Origin: Burkholderiaceae bacterium
Lineage (GTDB): Bacteria > Pseudomonadota > Gammaproteobacteria > Burkholderiales > Burkholderiaceae_D
DNA: 11,913 bases
NCBI GenBank assembly: GCA_031261905.1
Contig: JAISIS010000119.1
Coordinates: 1 to 11,913 of the forward strand
Direction of reading: 5' to 3'
Shown here: in pieces, positions 8,522-11,913 of the stretch
Position numbering within the stretch: the stretch's first letter is position 1
Layout of the letters: every line of letters starts with the position of its first letter
The notes under the pieces: generated by a model
What the model saw: only the letters and a program-made list of their open reading frames with translations
Told to the model about the DNA's origin: nothing
Databases searched by the model: none
Position numbers and translations under genes: made by a program

Positions 8522-10699
8522 TCATCCCTTTCGGATCAGCATACAGGTCGCCAGCGGCGGCACGGTCATTTCAACCGACCAGTCATGATGGTTGGACCAG
8601 ACAGGCTGCGCCTCCAGTTCACCATTATGCACACCACTGCCGTTGTATATGTGGGCATCGGTGTTGATTATTTCCCGGTACCAGCCCGGACCGGGCACGC
8701 CTATCCGGTAGCCGTAACGCGGCACCGGCGTAAAATTGGAAATCACTATCACAAAGTCGCCCGCTTCATCCCAGCGGATGAAAGAAAGGACAGAACTGGC
8801 GATATCTTCATGGATGATCCACTCAAAGCCTTTCGGCTCAAAATCCAGCTTGTGCAACGCAGGGTATGAACGGTAAACGGCGTTGAGATCCCGAATCAGG
8901 CGCTGCACCCCGGCGTGGAAGGGGTACTGAAGCAAGTGCCACTCCAGACTGGTATCGGCATTCCATTCCGAATACTGCGCAATTTCACCACCCATGAAAA
9001 GCAGCTTCTTGCCGGGAAACCCCCACATGAATCCGTAGTAACAGCGCAAATTGGCAAACCGCTGCCATTCATCTCCCGGCATCCGCCCTATAAGCGAACC
9101 TTTACAGTGTACCACCTCGTCATGGGAAAGCGGCAGGATAAAGTTTTCGAAGAAGGCATACATGATGCCAAAGCGCATTTTGTTGTGGTTATATTTGCGG
9201 AATACCGGATCATCATGCATGTAGGAAAGCGTGTCGTTCATCCATCCCAGATTCCATTTGAAATGGAATCCCAGACCACCATCCCATGCCGGACGCGATA
9301 CGCCCGGAAAACTGGTTGACTCTTCCGCCATTGTCACCGCGCCCGGGCGCTCTGTCCCGATAATTTCATTCATTTTCCGCAGGAAGGTAATGGCTTCCAG
9401 ATTTTCGCGCCCCCCGTACTGGTTCGGAATCCATTCTCCAGGCTCGCGGCTGTAGTCCCGGTACAGCATGGAAGCCACCGCATCCACCCGCAACCCGTCA
9501 ACGCCGTAGCGCTCTATCCAGTAAAGGGCGCTGCCCACCAGGAAATTGGTCACTTCGGTACGGCCATAGTTGTAGATGATGCTTCCCCAATCCTGATGCA
9601 CGCCCTCACGCGGGTCTTCGTGCTCATAAAGGCAGGTGCCGTCAAATTTGTACAATCCGTGGGCATCCGCAGGAAAGTGCGCGGGCACCCAGTCCAGTAT
9701 GACGCCAATGCCGCTGTCGTGCGCCGCCCGTACAAAATCCCGGAACGCGCCCGGCGGGCCGTAACGGGAGGTGGCGGCATACAGGCCCGTGGGCTGATAG
9801 CCCCAGGAACCGTCATGCGGATGCTCTGTGATCGGCAACAATTCGATGTGGGTAAAACCGAGTTCCCTGACGTAGGGAATCAGTTGCTCGGCCAGTTCAT
9901 GGTAGGTAAGCCATTGCCAGCCGTCTTTTTTGCGCCACGACCCCAGATGAACTTCGTAGATGCTGATTGGCGCGTCAAGCGCGTTGGCCTTTTTGCGGTC
10001 TTCGCGCATGGGATAAATTTCGGGCAGCCAGTGAACGACCGAGGCGGTATCGGGGCGAAGCTGGGCGCGGAAAGCGAAAGGATCGGATTTAATGACGACC
10101 TCTCCCGCCAGGGTTTTGATTTCGTATTTGTACAAATCGCCCGGCATGAGATGGGGAATGAAAATCTCCCATACGCCACATTCCAGCCGGTAGCGCATCA
10201 TGTGGCGGCGTCCGTCCCAGCCATTGAAACTGCCGACCACGGAAACCCGCCGGGCATTGGGCGCCCACACGGCAAAAGCCACACCGGGAACGCCATCCAT
10301 TTCCCTGGGATGCGCTCCCATTTTTTCGTAAGGCCGGTGATGGGTTCCCTCGGCAAGCAGCCAGACGTCTATATCGCCCAGCACATGGCTGAAGCGATAG
10401 GCATCCTCCATATCCTGCTCGCTTTCCCCATCCCAGGAAACGAGCAAACGATAGGGAAAAGGCTTTCTGCGGCCCCTGATTACCCCCTCAAACAGCGCAC
10501 TGTCACGCACTCTTGGGAGTTCGCGCATCCTGCGCCCACTGACGGCATCAATCACCGCGACACGCCAGGCGCCCGGCATCAATACACGAACAATAAGGCG
10601 ATCCGCTTCCCTGTGCATTCCCAGAACAGAAAACGGATCACGGTAATCCCCTCCTATCAGCGCATGAAACGCTGAATCCGGCAAGGTGGTTGCTGGCAT
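8522..10699 (-). CDS. glgB: 1,4-alpha-glucan branching enzyme (GH13)
   Basis: GlgB cuts alpha-1,4 chains and re-attaches them through alpha-1,6 links. I chose the ATG at 10699. It gives 725 residues (E. coli 728), the first residues align with the family N-terminus up to DPFSVLGMH, and AGGGAG lies 5 nt upstream. Two N-terminal beta domains precede the barrel: N1 at about 15-115 and CBM48 at about 130-225 ([20 protein letters not shown]). Barrel motifs are DWVPAHFP from 336, GLRVD with nucleophile Asp406, MAEES with Glu459, and LSHDEVVH with Asp527. Each is one residue off the E. coli positions 405, 458 and 526. The C-terminal beta domain is complete. An in-frame GTG at 10762, preceded by GGGAG, would add 21 residues and is less likely. 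glgB is first in the operon, 168 nt after the ETF-QO gene. Confidence 0.96.
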   Translation of the reverse strand: MPATTLPDSAFHALIGGDYRDPFSVLGMHREADRLIVRVLMPGAWRVAVIDAVSGRRMRELPRVRDSALFEGVIRGRRKPFPYRLLVSWDGESEQDMEDAYRFSHVLGDIDVWLLAEGTHHRPYEKMGAHPREMDGVPGVAFAVWAPNARRVSVVGSFNGWDGRRHMMRYRLECGVWEIFIPHLMPGDLYKYEIKTLAGEVVIKSDPFAFRAQLRPDTASVVHWLPEIYPMREDRKKANALDAPISIYEVHLGSWRKKDGWQWLTYHELAEQLIPYVRELGFTHIELLPITEHPHDGSWGYQPTGLYAATSRYGPPGAFRDFVRAAHDSGIGVILDWVPAHFPADAHGLYKFDGTCLYEHEDPREGVHQDWGSIIYNYGRTEVTNFLVGSALYWIERYGVDGLRVDAVASMLYRDYSREPGEWIPNQYGGRENLEAITFLRKMNEIIGTERPGAVTMAEESTSFPGVSRPAWDGGLGFHFKWNLGWMNDTLSYMHDDPVFRKYNHNKMRFGIMYAFFENFILPLSHDEVVHCKGSLIGRMPGDEWQRFANLRCYYGFMWGFPGKKLLFMGGEIAQYSEWNADTSLEWHLLQYPFHAGVQRLIRDLNAVYRSYPALHKLDFEPKGFEWIIHEDIASSVLSFIRWDEAGDFVIVISNFTPVPRYGYRIGVPGPGWYREIINTDAHIYNGSGVHNGELEAQPVWSNHHDWSVEMTVPPLATCMLIRKG

Positions 10700-10867
10700 T
10701 GTTTCTCCCTGAAATAATACCGCCTGGTGAAAACCAACCCGAATCAACAAGGCCTTTGCCACTTCTCTCCCGCATCAATGGTAAAGCATTTTCCCGCCAA
10801 AGAACAAGTTGTGGCGCATTACTTTTTTACACCTGCGAAAATTTATGCGCGGATTCAGGGAAAATCG
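10700..10867 (-). promoter_or_regulatory. Gap upstream of glgB, presumed glycogen operon promoter and leader
   Basis: The 168-nt gap is the likely place for the operon promoter because glgB is first and the ETF-QO gene is functionally unrelated. I found no convincing -35/-10 pair. It contains an inverted repeat, GCGCAT (10850-10845) and ATGCGC (10819-10814 on the minus strand), with a 25-nt AT-rich spacer that includes six A in a row. Near glgB, the CAGGGA at 10711-10706 overlaps the Shine-Dalgarno. Read-through from the ETF-QO gene cannot be excluded because no clear terminator is visible. Confidence 0.4.
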
Positions 10868-11913
10868 TTACATCTCGCGGTATTCCGGGCCATCGCCGCC
10901 TTCCGGCGCAACCCACACAATGTTTTGTGCCGGGTCCTTGATGTCGCAGGTTTTACAATGCAGGCAGTTGGAGGCATGGATGTGAAGGCGCGGCGCGCCA
11001 GCTTCATCCACGGTGAATTCATAGACTGCGGCAGGACAGTAGCGCGATTCCGGCCCGGCGCAGGTTGCCAGATTCAGCGTTACCGGCAAGGTTTCGTCTT
11101 TCAGGCACAGATGGACAGGCTGGTTTTCTTCATGGTGAACGCCGGAGAGATACAGTGATTCGAGTATGTCGCGCCGCAGTGCCGCTTCCGGCTTCTCATA
11201 AGGGATGGGCGCGCAATCCGCAGCCGGTTTCAGGCAGGCGTAATCAGGACGGCTGCGGTGCAGTGTCCAGGGCGTTTTTCCGCGCAATACCACCTGATCA
11301 AAACCGAAACGGAAAGCGCCGGGCCATAGCCCTTTGCTCATCTGCGGCCTGAAATTGCGGGCGCGATAAAGCTCCTGATACAGCCAGGATTCCCGGAAAA
11401 GACGGGGATATGCGTCAGGCACATCCTGACTGCGCCCCGCCTTTAGCGCCATGAAAACCGCTTCTGCCGCCAGCATTCCGGATTTGACGGCGGTATGAAT
11501 GCCCTTGAGGCGCGCGCCGTTCATGAACCCGGCATTGCAGCCCAAAAGCGCGCCGCCTGGAAAAACCAGTTCCGGCAATGCCTGCAAGCCACCTGCCGCC
11601 ACTGTCTTTGCGCCATATTCCAGGCATTCACCGCCTTCCAGATAAGAACGGATGGCGGGATGCGCCTTGAGCCGCTGGAATTCGCCATAGGGAAACAACC
11701 AGGGATTTTCATAGGCCAGCCCGATAGTCAGGCCAATGGCGACCCGGTTTCCGGGCAGGTGGTAAAGAAACGCGCCGCCATAGGTTCTGCCGTCCAGAGG
11801 CCAGCCTGCCGTATGAAGCGCCAGGCCCGGCTCATACACGTTTGAAGGGACTTGCCAAAGCTCCTTGATGCTGATGGCGTAACTTTGCGGATCGCGCCCC
11901 TTGTCCAGTCCGA
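10868..11913 (-). CDS. Electron transfer flavoprotein-ubiquinone oxidoreductase, C-terminal part
   Basis: This membrane-associated FAD and 4Fe-4S enzyme passes electrons from reduced electron transfer flavoprotein to ubiquinone. It links fatty-acid and amino-acid dehydrogenases to the respiratory chain. The frame is open to the window edge, so the N-terminus with the FAD dinucleotide fold lies outside. The visible ~348 residues begin in the segment containing IKELWQVP, pass GGAFLYHLPGNRVAIGL and GCNAGFMNGARLKGIHTA, and end with the ferredoxin-like domain. That domain keeps the four cluster cysteines: one in CPAAVYEF and three in NCLHCKTCDIKDP, followed by the conserved QNIVWVAPEGGDGPEY tail. 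The GTG at 11839 is an internal Val codon, not a start. No functional link to the glycogen genes is apparent. Confidence 0.95.
   Translation of the reverse strand, partial: GLDKGRDPQSYAISIKELWQVPSNVYEPGLALHTAGWPLDGRTYGGAFLYHLPGNRVAIGLTIGLAYENPWLFPYGEFQRLKAHPAIRSYLEGGECLEYGAKTVAAGGLQALPELVFPGGALLGCNAGFMNGARLKGIHTAVKSGMLAAEAVFMALKAGRSQDVPDAYPRLFRESWLYQELYRARNFRPQMSKGLWPGAFRFGFDQVVLRGKTPWTLHRSRPDYACLKPAADCAPIPYEKPEAALRRDILESLYLSGVHHEENQPVHLCLKDETLPVTLNLATCAGPESRYCPAAVYEFTVDEAGAPRLHIHASNCLHCKTCDIKDPAQNIVWVAPEGGDGPEYREM

Noticed and set aside
9596..10675. Long plus-strand open frame of 359 codons opposite glgB
   Set aside because: It lies wholly antisense to glgB, resembles no family I know, and has no ribosome-binding site; GC-rich coding DNA gives such shadows. 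The same applies to 826-1470, 980-1597, 2005-2622 and 6359-7018.
10714..10719. TATTAT as the -10 box of the glycogen operon promoter
   Set aside because: The best -35-like words are at wrong spacing, and transcription would begin inside the glgB ribosome-binding site.
10775..10789. Tiny leader ORF (ATG CTT TAC CAT TGA) before glgB
   Set aside because: Four codons are expected by chance, and nothing suggests attenuation.
11837..11839. GTG as the start of the ETF-QO gene
   Set aside because: The frame continues upstream to the window edge with conserved ETF-QO sequence (IKELWQVP), so this is an internal valine.

Overview
All six genes in this window lie on the minus strand. The content points to a Gram-negative proteobacterium, probably a betaproteobacterium. 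It carries a LapA-type retention-module adhesin (needs an outer membrane and type I secretion), a quinone-linked ETF dehydrogenase, an enterobacterial-style GlgC/GlgA/GlgB set and a PGM1-type phosphoglucomutase. The genes look clearly GC-rich (for example 37 G/C in 60 bases at 3001-3060). No rRNA or marker gene is present, so the taxon is an inference.

Layout in transcription order (right to left): 10868-11913 is the C-terminal part of electron transfer flavoprotein-ubiquinone oxidoreductase, cut by the window edge. 10700-10867 is the gap that should hold the glycogen operon promoter and leader. 1894-10699 is a compact glycogen cluster, glgB-glgX-pgm-glgC-glgA, with gaps of 3, 109, 43 and 2 nt. 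1447-1893 is a markedly AT-rich intergenic region with a possible terminator, a near-consensus sigma70 promoter and a direct repeat. 1-1446 is the first 482 codons of a large secreted adhesin that continues off the left edge.

The five glg genes form a nearly complete glycogen module. Pgm interconverts glucose-6-P and glucose-1-P, GlgC makes ADP-glucose, GlgA elongates alpha-1,4 chains, GlgB adds alpha-1,6 branches and GlgX debranches. Glycogen phosphorylase (glgP) is not in the window. All catalytic residues I checked are present and lengths match the families, so the operon looks intact.

The adhesin has features of LapA-type biofilm adhesins: an N-terminal retention module, a di-alanine LapG-type cleavage motif and the beginning of a repeat array. 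Its secretion and protease partners are not in the window. I see no convincing wholly new system. The least explained parts are the adhesin upstream region (an imperfect 18/16-nt direct repeat, one copy abutting the -35, and a leader of about 240 nt) and the paired hairpins between glgX and pgm.
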